A DNA stretch of 64,000 nt from Rhodanobacter sp. L36 (GTDB lineage Bacteria; Pseudomonadota; Gammaproteobacteria; Xanthomonadales; Rhodanobacteraceae). The translations under genes were made by a program, and so were the position numbers. The stretch spans positions 1,462,061-1,526,060 of the forward strand of contig NZ_LMUV01000011.1 in assembly GCF_009765755.1 (NCBI RefSeq), given 5' to 3'. Below are positions 1 through 9,100 of this stretch, piece after piece; the first letter of the stretch is position 1; the number at the start of each line of letters is the position of its first letter. Below the pieces are notes generated by a model. It ran no database searches, was not told the origin of the DNA, and saw only the letters and a program-made list of their open reading frames with translations.

Positions 1-307
1 TGTTTATCCGGTAGCTCGATTCCCATGCACCGGGTTCGCGATGCAACACAAATCCGCGTTCTTGTTGCACCGGGCCGCCAATCAGCACGGGCGCATCGGC
101 CAGTTCGATGTCGGTGCAGTCGAGCTTCATCTGCGCCAGCACGTCGCCAAACCGATATTCGGAAAGCTGGTTGACCAGCAGGCCGACCGCGCCGTCTTCG
201 TCGTGCTGGCAGAGCAGGGCGACGCCGCGGGAAAACGGCGGCTGCGCCTGATTCGGCATCGCGATCAGGAAATACCCGGTGAGCGTCGATGGTTGCATCA
301 CAGTCAT
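1..307 (-). CDS. yqgE: YqgE/AlgH family protein (5' part only)
   Basis: This is the N-terminal part of a gene that runs off the left edge of the window. About 102 residues are visible. They begin MTVMQPSTLTGYFLIAMP and continue with RGVALLCQHDEDGAVGLLVNQ and LIGGPVQQERGFVLH, all typical of the YqgE/AlgH (DUF179) family. The role of the family is not settled; it was named from alginate regulation in Pseudomonas. A second ATG three codons downstream (position 298) is also a possible start. It lies just upstream of nothing else on this strand except tonB and gshB, which are transcribed toward it, so it may be the third gene of a gshB-tonB-yqgE unit. Confidence 0.85.
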   Translation of the reverse strand, partial: MTVMQPSTLTGYFLIAMPNQAQPPFSRGVALLCQHDEDGAVGLLVNQLSEYRFGDVLAQMKLDCTDIELADAPVLIGGPVQQERGFVLHREPGAWESSYRIN

Positions 308-343
308 GCGGGCATTGTAAGCGCTGCGTGCGAGCCGCGTCGT

Positions 344-1213
344 TCAGCGCGTCTGCAACACGTTGTCGGGTTGAAACTGCCAGGTGCGCGTGATGTTGAG
401 TTCGTCCACGTGCTCGCCGCTTTGCGGCGCCGGGGGGAAAGGCGCGGCCAGGCGGACGATGCGCTCGGCGGCGGCATCCAGCACATGCTGGCCGGAACTC
501 TGGATCACCTCGATGCTCTTGATGCTGCCATCCAGCCGGAGCACGACGGTGAGCAGCACGTCGCCATGCAATCCGCGGCTGCGTGCTTCCTCGGGATAGT
601 TGAGGTTGCCCACGCGTTCGATGCGATCGGTCCAGCCGCGCATGTATGCGGCGAAGGCGTATTCCTTCGTACTTGCGGTGAGGTACTTCACCTTCGGGCG
701 CTTGGCGTAGCTCTCTTTCTTATTGCGCAATTCCGCCGCCAGTTGCGCGATGGCCTGCTGCTGGTGCAGTTCTTCGGCGGTAGCCAGCTGCTCCTGCGGA
801 TCGACCTGGCTTTGTGCGGTGTCGCTGGCCACCGTGAGGTTGCTGCTGCCGCTCGTCGTGACCATGCGCGCGGGCGTGGCGTCGCGCGGTTGAGGCGTCG
901 ACGCCTCCACCACCTGCGGCGCGGTGCCTGGATCCGGCCGTGGCAACGCGCCGGAGAACACCTGCGATGGCCGCGCGACCTGGTCGCTCTGGCCGCCGCC
1001 GGTGTTGTTGGCTTGCGCGAGGAAATCCGCCTTGTCCGGTGCTTCCTGGTTGGCCACGTTCACCAGCGTCACGTCCAGTGTCGGCAGGCTGGGCCGGGGC
1101 TTCACGAAATGGAAGGTGATGCCGAGCAGCAACACGCCGTGCAGCAACAGCGAAAACAGCAACGTCGCGCCGATCGGTTCCGGCGTGGGTGGAGCAGTAG
1201 CGGTGGCGCTCAC
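344..1213 (-). CDS. tonB: TonB-family energy transducer
   Basis: A 289-residue inner-membrane protein that spans the periplasm and passes proton-motive energy to outer-membrane receptors. A single membrane segment lies at about residues 16-36 (TLLFSLLLHGVLLLGITF). It is followed by a proline- and glutamine-rich periplasmic linker and then a TonB C-terminal domain at about residues 195-285, with the motif YPEEARSRGLHGDV. The ATG overlaps the stop of gshB by 4 bases, so translation is probably coupled. A TonB gene beside gshB is common in Xanthomonadaceae and relatives. No exbB/exbD lies nearby, so it must share them with another locus. It could serve the TonB-dependent receptor at 34.0-36.3 kb, but the sequence does not prove this. 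Confidence 0.88.
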   Translation of the reverse strand: MSATATAPPTPEPIGATLLFSLLLHGVLLLGITFHFVKPRPSLPTLDVTLVNVANQEAPDKADFLAQANNTGGGQSDQVARPSQVFSGALPRPDPGTAPQVVEASTPQPRDATPARMVTTSGSSNLTVASDTAQSQVDPQEQLATAEELHQQQAIAQLAAELRNKKESYAKRPKVKYLTASTKEYAFAAYMRGWTDRIERVGNLNYPEEARSRGLHGDVLLTVVLRLDGSIKSIEVIQSSGQHVLDAAAERIVRLAAPFPPAPQSGEHVDELNITRTWQFQPDNVLQTR

Positions 1214-2184
1214 GCGTTGCGTTTTCCGATGGCGTGTTCGATGACGTCGAACAACTGGCCGGCAATGTTAAGCCCGAACTGCGCATCGAGTTCGCGGATG
1301 CATGTCGGGGATGTGACGTTGATCTCGGTCAGGTAGTCGCCGATCACGTCGAGCCCGACGAAGAGCAATCCGCGGCGGCGAAGTTCGGGCGCAACCTGAG
1401 CCACGATCCAGCGGTCGCGATCGGACAGCGGCACGCCTTCACCACGTCCGCCGGCAGCCAGGTTGCCGCGGAATTCGTTGCCTTGCGGGATGCGCGCGAG
1501 CGCGTACGGCACGGGCTCGCCATCGATCACCAGGATGCGTTTGTCGCCGGCGGTGATTTCCGGAATGTATTTCTGCGCGATCGCCAGCTGGCGGCCTTGT
1601 CCGTGCGAGTCGCCGGCGAGCAAGGTTTCCAGCATCGAATTGAGATTGCTGTCGCCCGCCTTGACCCGAAAGATTCCGCGGCCGCCCATGCCGTCGAGCG
1701 GCTTCAACACGACCTCACCGTGTTCCGCGGCGAAGCGACGCAGTTCGCCGGCATCGCGCGCCACCATGGTGGGCGCGATGCACTGGGGAAACGCCAGCGC
1801 GAAAAGTTTTTCGTTGCAGTCGCGCAACGACCGTGGGTCGTTCACCACCGTCACGCCTTCGTGCTGCGCGACTTCCAGCACCATGGTGTCGTAGATGAAC
1901 TGCGCGTCGACCGGTGGATCCTTGCGCATCAGCACCACGTCGAGCTCGCGCAGATCGCGCCACCGAGGCGTGTTCAGCGTGAACCAGCGCTGCGCATCCT
2001 CGCGCACTTCCAGCGTGGCGATGCGCGCCCACGGCGCCCCATCGCGCAAGGCGAGGTCGCCCTGTTCGAAGTAGTGCAGCGAATGGCCGCGACGTTGCGC
2101 TTCGAGCAGCATGGCGAAGCTGCTGTCCTTGGCAATCTTGATGGCGCCGATGGGATCCATCAGCACGGCGACCGAGAGGGTCAT
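1210..2184 (-). CDS. gshB: Glutathione synthase
   Basis: Catalyses ATP-dependent joining of gamma-glutamylcysteine and glycine, the second step of glutathione synthesis, in the cytoplasm. The 324-residue length matches the family. The start MTLSVAVLMDPIGAIKIAKDSS is the usual GshB N-terminus. ATP-grasp features are visible: VLKPLDGMGGRGIFRV (about residues 161-176), the basic loop around RRILVIDG-type sequence, and EINVTSPTCIRELD near the C-terminus, which binds ATP and metal. It is the first gene of the minus-strand unit gshB-tonB and is divergent from pilG across a 362-base gap. Confidence 0.96.
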   Translation of the reverse strand: MTLSVAVLMDPIGAIKIAKDSSFAMLLEAQRRGHSLHYFEQGDLALRDGAPWARIATLEVREDAQRWFTLNTPRWRDLRELDVVLMRKDPPVDAQFIYDTMVLEVAQHEGVTVVNDPRSLRDCNEKLFALAFPQCIAPTMVARDAGELRRFAAEHGEVVLKPLDGMGGRGIFRVKAGDSNLNSMLETLLAGDSHGQGRQLAIAQKYIPEITAGDKRILVIDGEPVPYALARIPQGNEFRGNLAAGGRGEGVPLSDRDRWIVAQVAPELRRRGLLFVGLDVIGDYLTEINVTSPTCIRELDAQFGLNIAGQLFDVIEHAIGKRNA

Positions 2185-2546
2185 GGTGATTCTCCGTTGA
2201 AGCCTTGGCGTGGGTATTCCACATCATCAGGCGGACATATCAATGGTGGATGGTGGCCGAGTCGATCGCCTTGCCACAAGCGACATGTGCGTTCGCTGTC
2301 GCGTGTGGCGTGATGGTGCCAATATGGGTCACCTTGTGCGCTGTTCGACAGTTGCACATGGCGTGCGGGTCATTATTGCTTGACAGTTTTGGCGGGCAGG
2401 CGGTAAACAACAATGCTTCGGAGACGCCGCCACGACGCGGTTGCCGACTTTTTTGCTGCCATCATTTTTTCCATCAACACCGGTCGGCATGCCTGTTGCA
2501 TGATCTGGTGGCTATCCTGAGCTCGGGCGGGCAACAGGGGGGAGTA
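2185..2546. other. Intergenic region between gshB and pilG
   Basis: This 362-base divergent spacer has no convincing gene. It must hold promoters for gshB (minus) and for the pil-chp operon (plus). A short open frame runs through it into pilG, but it has no family-like sequence. One candidate promoter is listed separately at 2380-2409. The part just upstream of pilG contains T-runs (ttttttgctg and attttttcc, 2450-2472). Confidence 0.6.
2380..2409 (+). promoter_or_regulatory. Candidate sigma-70 promoter of the pilG operon
   Basis: A perfect -35 hexamer TTGACA lies at 2380-2385. An 18-base spacer is followed by TAAACA at 2404-2409, a weak -10 (3 of 6 matches); GTAAAC with a 17-base spacer is an alternative. 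A start near 2416 would leave a leader of about 130 bases before the pilG GTG. The call rests only on hexamer matching. Confidence 0.4.
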
Positions 2547-2957
2547 GTGAATTTGAACGTAAGTGCAAATGACTTGGCGGGCCTGAAGGTCATGGTGATC
2601 GATGACTCGAAGACCATCCGGCGGACGGCGGAAACGCTGCTGAAGAAGGAGGGATGCGAAGTCCTGACAGCGGTCGATGGTTTCGAGGCGCTGGCAAAGA
2701 TCTCCGACCAGAAGCCGGCGATCATTTTTGTCGACATCATGATGCCGCGACTCGATGGATATCAGACCTGCGCACTGATCAAGAACAACCCGCAGTTTCG
2801 CGCCACGCCGGTGATCATGCTCAGTTCGAAGGATGGTTTGTTCGACAAGGCGAGGGGACGCATCGTGGGCGCCGAGCAGTATCTGACCAAGCCATTCACG
2901 CGCGACGAGCTGCTGGGTGCCATCCATCGCCACGTCACTGCGGTAGTCAACCGCTGA
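2547..2957 (+). CDS. pilG: Type IV pilus twitching response regulator PilG
   Basis: A single-domain CheY-like receiver of 136 residues, with no output domain. The phosphoacceptor is Asp63 (FVDIMMPR), the acidic pair is IDDSK (residues 18-22) and the conserved lysine is in LTKPFTRDE. In Pseudomonas and Xanthomonas PilG acts downstream of the ChpA kinase to promote pilus extension. The GTG start at 2547 is chosen because a strong purine-rich ribosome site (GGGGGGAG, about 2537-2544) lies just before it. Open frame continues upstream without family similarity. First gene of pilG-pilH-pilI-pilJ-chpA-chpB-chpC. Confidence 0.95.
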   Translation: MNLNVSANDLAGLKVMVIDDSKTIRRTAETLLKKEGCEVLTAVDGFEALAKISDQKPAIIFVDIMMPRLDGYQTCALIKNNPQFRATPVIMLSSKDGLFDKARGRIVGAEQYLTKPFTRDELLGAIHRHVTAVVNR

Positions 2958-2979
2958 CTGCAGATTCTTGGGGGAACCT

Positions 2980-3351
2980 GTGGCCAACATTTTAATCATC
3001 GACGATTCGCCAACCGACGTGCGCGTGTTCACCACGCTGCTGGAGCGTGCCGGTCATCAGGTCGTCGCTGTCAGCACCGCCGAGGAAGGGATCGAGCGCG
3101 TACGCGCCGACCTGCCGGGGCTGGTGATCATGGACGTGATCATGCCCGGCATGAACGGTTTTCAGGCAACCCGCACGCTGACTCGCGACCCGGTGACTTC
3201 CGCGGTGCCGATCGTGATGATCACCACGAAGTCGATGGAAACCGATCGCGTCTGGGGACTGCGCCAGGGTGCGCGCGCCTTCATCACCAAGCCGGTGAAC
3301 GAGAAAGAGTTGCTGGCTTGCATCAACGATTTGTTGCCGAGCGCCACATGA
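2980..3351 (+). CDS. pilH: Type IV pilus response regulator PilH
   Basis: A 123-residue stand-alone receiver domain, the second CheY-like output of the Chp system. Asp52 (VIMDVIMPGM) is the predicted phosphorylation site; IDDS (residues 7-10) and FITKPVNEKE complete the acidic pocket. PilH is thought to favour pilus retraction or to act as a phosphate sink. The GTG at 2980 is preferred over the TTG at 2968 because the sequence TTGGGGGAA (2968-2976) is better read as its ribosome-binding site. The stop overlaps the pilI start by 4 bases. Confidence 0.94.
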   Translation: MANILIIDDSPTDVRVFTTLLERAGHQVVAVSTAEEGIERVRADLPGLVIMDVIMPGMNGFQATRTLTRDPVTSAVPIVMITTKSMETDRVWGLRQGARAFITKPVNEKELLACINDLLPSAT

Positions 3352-3887
3352 ACCAGTCCGTCAACCGCACGCCCTTCGAAATCCTGGCCCGCTACGAGCG
3401 CCTGTCGCTGGCGCACGCCTCCGATACGCAGGACAAGCTGGAGGCGCCGGGGCTGTGGCGCGGCATCGGTTTCCGCGTCGGCTCGCGCCTGCTGGTCAGC
3501 GGCATCGACGAAATCAACGAGCTGCTGGCAGTGCCGCTGCTCACGCCGGTGCCCGGCACGCAGCCATGGCTGCTCGGCGTGGCCAACGTGCGTGGCAACC
3601 TGGTGCCCGTGATCGATTTCGCGCGCTTCCTGTTCGGCGAGCGCACACAGCATTCGGATCGCACGCGGTTGCTGATCGTGCGTCAGGGCGGCGGCAACGT
3701 CGCGCTGCTGGTGGATGAAGTATTCGGACAGCGCACGGTGGACGAAGGACAGCGACGCGAAGCCGGGCACGAAGACGATCCGCGCCTGATGCGTTTCGTC
3801 GACAGTCGGGTGGGTGAGCAGCAGTTGGCAGTGTTCAGCATGAGCCGACTGGTTCGTGCGCCGGATTTCCGCCTGGCGGCTGCCTGA
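3348..3887 (+). CDS. pilI: CheW-like adaptor PilI
   Basis: A 179-residue cytoplasmic coupling protein expected to bridge the receptor PilJ and the kinase ChpA. The CheW fold is recognised from GFRVGSRLLVSGIDEINELL, followed by WLLGVANVRGNLVPVIDFARFL (broken here by a short variable stretch) and LLVDEVFGQRTV. The ATG at 3348 overlaps the pilH stop (ATGA), so the two are probably translationally coupled. Length and order match PilI in other gammaproteobacteria. Confidence 0.93.
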   Translation: MNQSVNRTPFEILARYERLSLAHASDTQDKLEAPGLWRGIGFRVGSRLLVSGIDEINELLAVPLLTPVPGTQPWLLGVANVRGNLVPVIDFARFLFGERTQHSDRTRLLIVRQGGGNVALLVDEVFGQRTVDEGQRREAGHEDDPRLMRFVDSRVGEQQLAVFSMSRLVRAPDFRLAAA

Positions 3888-4013
3888 TAGCGACACAGTT
3901 TTGATATCGAAGGGCCGGCGCCCATCGGGGCCGGAAACTTGGGGCGACACGTTTCACGCCGCTACCCGCGCAACGACGCGGCATCGGCAAGATCTGGAAA
4001 GGGTGAGGTGAAC

Positions 4014-6044
4014 ATGAGCACTACAGGGGGCGTCAGCAGGGAACGGGGTTACACCGTACTCATTGTCCTGCTGCTGATTGCGATCGGCTTTGCGGCGGTG
4101 GATTTCTTCCTGCTCAACCAGAAGAACGGTGAGGATCGCCAGGCGATCGCGCTGACCACGCAGATCCAGGTGCTGTCTCAGCAGACCGCGAAGTTCGCGC
4201 TGGAATCGTCGGATGGCAACACGGATTCCTTCAAGGAACTCGAAGGCACACGCAACTCCATCGATGCCGCCGTGCAAAAGCTCAATCGCGGCGACGTCAG
4301 CAGCGGCATGCAGCCGTACGCGGACGGCAAAGCCACGCCGGCGGGCCGCGCGGTGAGCGCGCTGGACGCATCGTGGAAACAACTGGACGCGGACATCGGC
4401 AAGATCCTTTCCAACAAGGCCGTGGTGCTCGACTCCGGGCAACGCGCGAACACCTTGTCGCAGCAGATGCCCTTGCTCAACTCGAGCATGGAGCAAGTGG
4501 TCAACATCCTGCAGCAGCGCAGCGGCAGTTCCGAACAGATGCTCGGCACGTCCCGCCAGATGCTGTCCGCTGACCGAATCATCCGCCGGGTGCAGGAGGT
4601 GCTGCAGGGTGGGGATTCCGCGCAGTCCGCAGCCGACGGTCTGGCGCGCGACGCGCAGCTTTACGGCAACGTGCTGAAGGGTCTCCTGACCGGCAACGCC
4701 GATAGCGGCGTCAAGCCGATCAGCGACGCCAACGCGCACAAGATCCTCACGGACATGGACGCCAGCTGGGCCACGCTGGCCGATCCAGTCGCAAAACTGG
4801 TATCTGCCGCTGGCAACATCGCCGATGTGAAGCACGCCGGCAATCAGGCCTCGCTGGATTCGCAAACGGTTCTGTTGCGCGCAAATGATTTGTCCGAGCA
4901 GATCGGCAAGCTGCCGCTGCGCCGGTTGTTTCCGAACGTGTGGTGGGGCCTGCTTGGCGCAATTGGCGCGGTGTTCTTCGCGCTGGTGCTGGTTATCACC
5001 CTGGTCGGCGATCAGCGCCGCCGGTTCGCCAGCAGTACCGAGCTCAACCAGCGCAACCAGGAGGCGATCATGCGCCTGCTGGATGAAATGGGCTCGCTCG
5101 CCGAAGGCGACCTGACTGTAAAAACCACGGTGTCCGAAGACATCACCGGCGCGATCGCCGACTCGGTGAACTACGCCATCGACGAGCTTCGCTCTCTGGT
5201 GACCACCATCAACGAAACCTCCGAGCAGGTGTCGTCGTCGGCGCAGGAAACGCAGACCACCGCACGCCATCTGGCGAACGCGGCGGAGCAGCAGGCGCAG
5301 CAGATCAGTTCGGCCACCTCCGCGATCAACCAGATCGTGAGCTCGATGGACATCGTTTCGAAGGATTCGGCCGAGTCGGCCGACGTGGCCGAGCGCTCGG
5401 TGAAAATCGCCTCGCATGGCGCCGAAGTGGTGCGTGAAACCATCTCGGGCATGGACTCGATCCGTGATCAGATCCAAGAGACGTCGAAACGCATCAAGCG
5501 TCTCGGTGAATCCTCGCAGGAGATCGGCTCGATCGTGGAACTGATCAACGACATTGCCGAACAGACCAACATCCTCGCGTTGAACGCGGCGATCCAGGCG
5601 GCCTCGGCCGGTGAAGCGGGTCGCGGTTTCGCGGTCGTCGCGGACGAAGTGCAGCGACTGGCCGAACGCTCGACCAGCGCCACGAAACGTATCGAAACAC
5701 TGGTGCAGACGATTCAGTCCGATACCAACGAAGCGGTGAACTCGATGGAGCAGACCACCGCCGAAGTGGTGGCCGGCGCACGCTTGGCGGAAGACGCCGG
5801 CAGCGCACTGGGCGATATCGAGCGCGTTTCGCACGATCTGTCCGCATTGATTCAGAACATCTCCACCGCCGCACGCGAGCAGTCCGCCGCGGCAACGGAT
5901 GTTTCGCATTCGATGAACGCGATTCAGGAAATCACTTCGCAGACCTCGCAGGGCGCGAGCCAGACGGCCGACTCGATCGGTACGCTGGCGCAATTGGCGA
6001 GCGACCTGCGGCGTTCGGTGGCGCACTTCAAGCTGCCGGGCTGA
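4014..6044 (+). CDS. pilJ: Methyl-accepting chemotaxis receptor PilJ
   Basis: The membrane receptor of the Chp system, 676 residues. One transmembrane helix lies at about residues 13-33 and a second at about 308-332 ([21 protein letters not shown]). They flank a periplasmic sensor region; a HAMP-like segment follows, then a long cytoplasmic signalling helix pair. The hairpin tip (about residues 515-545) reads [20 protein letters not shown], the receptor-kinase contact site. The ATG at 4014 is chosen because GGGTGAGGTG lies directly upstream; a GTG at 4008 is possible. No cheR/pilK homologue follows it, which is relevant to how the receptor could adapt. Confidence 0.95.
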   Translation: MSTTGGVSRERGYTVLIVLLLIAIGFAAVDFFLLNQKNGEDRQAIALTTQIQVLSQQTAKFALESSDGNTDSFKELEGTRNSIDAAVQKLNRGDVSSGMQPYADGKATPAGRAVSALDASWKQLDADIGKILSNKAVVLDSGQRANTLSQQMPLLNSSMEQVVNILQQRSGSSEQMLGTSRQMLSADRIIRRVQEVLQGGDSAQSAADGLARDAQLYGNVLKGLLTGNADSGVKPISDANAHKILTDMDASWATLADPVAKLVSAAGNIADVKHAGNQASLDSQTVLLRANDLSEQIGKLPLRRLFPNVWWGLLGAIGAVFFALVLVITLVGDQRRRFASSTELNQRNQEAIMRLLDEMGSLAEGDLTVKTTVSEDITGAIADSVNYAIDELRSLVTTINETSEQVSSSAQETQTTARHLANAAEQQAQQISSATSAINQIVSSMDIVSKDSAESADVAERSVKIASHGAEVVRETISGMDSIRDQIQETSKRIKRLGESSQEIGSIVELINDIAEQTNILALNAAIQAASAGEAGRGFAVVADEVQRLAERSTSATKRIETLVQTIQSDTNEAVNSMEQTTAEVVAGARLAEDAGSALGDIERVSHDLSALIQNISTAAREQSAAATDVSHSMNAIQEITSQTSQGASQTADSIGTLAQLASDLRRSVAHFKLPG

Positions 6045-6132
6045 CATCAGTCCGGCTGGCATAGGCATTTTTGACGGGGGGCAGTCTCGCTGGTTGCGTA
6101 ATGGAACGTTGGGCAGCCACTGAGAGAGGCGC

Positions 6133-9100
6133 ATGAGACTTCAAGACCACATCGATTTCACCACGCTGCAATGGGTCAAGCCGGAGCTCGACGAAACACT
6201 GTCGATTGCCCGCGAGGCGTTGGAGTCCTACGTCGAAAATCCCGGCAACCGCACGGCCATGAAGGAGTGCGCGACGCGCCTGCATCAAGTGCATGGCACC
6301 TTGCGGATGGTCGAGCTGTATGGCGCAGCCATGGTCACCGCCGAGATGGAGACACTTTCCACGGCATTGCTCGACGAGCAGATCACTTACCGCGAAGAGG
6401 CCTACGCGGCCTTGATGCGCGGGCTTATGCAACTGCCCGATTACCTCGAGCGTCTGTCCAGCGGCCATCGCGACGTGCCGGTGGTATTGCTGCCATTGCT
6501 CAACGATCTGCGCGCGAGTCGCGAGCAGCCGCCGCTGCCCGAATCGGCAATGTTCCATCCCAACCTCGACGCCTTCCTGCCCGAGCAGGCGCCTGCGGCG
6601 ATGAGCGAAGCGTATGCCGAAGCGCATCGCGGTGAGTTGCTCGACCTGCGCCTGCATTTCCAGCAACAGTTGCTGGCGTGGTTCCGTGGCCAGAATCCTT
6701 CGCAGCAACTCGTCGGCATGCGCAAGACGTTGCTCGCCATCTGCGCGCGCTGCTATCACGTGCACGGTCGTCGCCTGTGGTGGATCACCGCCGGTGTGCT
6801 TGAAGGTCTCGAGCAGGGCATGCTCAAAGGCCAGGCCGGTGAAGTGCGTCAGCTCGTCGGCAAGGTCGATCGGCATATCCGCCTGTTGATCGAGCAGGGC
6901 GAAGACAGCCTGCGAGGCGGCGAAGCCAGTGAAGTGGCTTCCAAACTTCTCTATATCGTGGCCGAAGCCAAACAGCGCAGCCCGCAGATGGAACTGCTGC
7001 GCACAACCTATCTTCTGGACACGCTTCTTCCCGACGCCGGCGAGCTGGAACACGCCCGCGGCTCGATGGCCGGCCACAACCGTGCGCTGCTGGATTCGGT
7101 ATCGCGCGCGTTGAAAGACGACCTGTTGCGCGTCAAGGAAGCACTCGATCTGTTCCTGCGTCAGCAGGACGGCAACCCCGCGCAACTCGCCACGCAAGGT
7201 GAAGTGCTCGAACGCGTCGGAGATACGCTCGGTATGCTGGCGCTCAACGTGCCGCGCCGCGTGGTCAACGAACAGCGTCGCGTGCTCGATGAAATTGCCA
7301 GCCGCATGCGTCCGGCCGATGAGGACACGCTGCTGGATGTCGCCGGCGCGCTGCTCTACGTCGAAGCATCGCTGGACGATCACATCGAAAGCCTCGGATC
7401 CGAAGGCGATCAGGTCGCGGACGATTCGATGCACGGCCTGCCGCGCAGCGAAGCGCTCGGTGTGGTCACCACGCTGATGCACGAAGCGATCGGCAACACC
7501 GGCAAGGTCAAGGACGCCATCGTGGCGTTCATGGAATCGGGCTGGGAGCATCGGCGTCTCGCCGGTGCGCCAACTCTGATGAACGAAGTATCTGGCGCGC
7601 TGCGCATGATGTCTTCGCCGCGCCCGGCCGAACTGGCCGAAGGCGTCGGTCGCTTCATCAACAACGAATTGCTTGGCGACCACCGCGTGCCGACCGGCGT
7701 GCAGATGGATCATCTGGCCGACGCACTTGCGGCGCTGGAGTATTACCTCGAAGCCGCGCGTGAACATCGCGGCGGACTCGAACACATTCTCGACGTGGCC
7801 GAACACAGCCTCGGTCTGCTCGGTTACTGGCCGCTGCCGCCGGAACGCGTACTGCCGGAAGCGCCGGTGACGGAAGCCGTGTCGGTGCCCGGCGATCTGG
7901 AACACGAGCAGCATCCCGAACTCTCCGAGTCGGTCAGCATGTTGCCCGGCGACGACCTCGGCAGCTTGTTCATCGGCGAAGCAAAGTCGCCTGCGGAACA
8001 CGTGCACAACCTGGACGGCATGCGCCTCGCGCAGACCGAAACCATCGCGCCGTCGATGTTCGAAGGCAGCGCGTCCAACGATCAGGACGACTGGATCGAG
8101 ATCGAGGAAGAAGTCTTCGAGGAAATGCCGGCGCGCGATGCGCTGTCGGGCAACACCGGTTTCAACGCCGACGCCGAAGGCATCGATGACGACATCCGCG
8201 AAATCTTCCTGGAAGAAATGCAGGAAGAAATCGATAACCTGCGCAATGCCGAAGGCATCTGGCTGGCCGACCCTGCGCAGCATTCGTCGCTGATCAGCAT
8301 CCGCCGCTCGTTCCACACGCTGAAAGGTTCCGGCCGTCTGGTTGGCGCCGGCGTGCTCGGCGAATTCGCTTGGAAAGTCGAGGACATGCTCAACCGTGTG
8401 CTGGACAATTCGATCCAGCCGGACGAAAACGTCCAGGCCGTTGTGCGTCACGCCATCGATGTGTTGCCGCAATTGCTCGCCGCGCTCAAGGGCGAGGGCG
8501 CGCCGACCGCGCCGCTCAGCGCGATCATGCGCACGGCCGAACAGGTCAGCGCCGGCCAGCCGGCGCGTGTGGAAGAACACATGTCGTCCGCTACCGAAAT
8601 GGTGCGTCGTGTCGTGCGTCGCCGCATTCCGCGCACGAATCCACTGGCAGAAGCGGTGCCGGAAGCCACACTCACCGACGCCAGCGCGGTATCCGCCGAA
8701 CACGAGCCGGCCGCTGCACACGAGATGATTGCGGTCATGCCGTCGGTCGATCCGGTGTTGCTGGAAATCCTGCGCAGCGAAGTGGCGCAGTATCTGCAGA
8801 CCATCCGCGCTGCCATCCAGCGCAGCGATGCGGAGCTGCCGATCGGAGAAGACCTGCTGCGCGCGGTGCACACCTTGCATGGCGCCATCGCGATGGTCGA
8901 CATCCCGCTGCTCACGCAACTGCTCTCGCCGCTCGAAGGTTTGTTCAAGCGCCTGCGTGCGTCGAACCTGGCGTTGCCGTCCGAGGGTGTTCGCCTGCTG
9001 GGTCAGGCGGCGGACATGGTCGATCACGTGATGGGCCAGTTCGATGTCGCTACGCCGCAACTACCGAACGCGGACGAACTGACCGCTCACATCGTCGAGA

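Noticed and set aside
2205..2546. Upstream extension of pilG
   Set aside because: The real start is the GTG at 2547, preceded by a strong ribosome-binding site; the extension contains no receiver sequence and covers the promoter.
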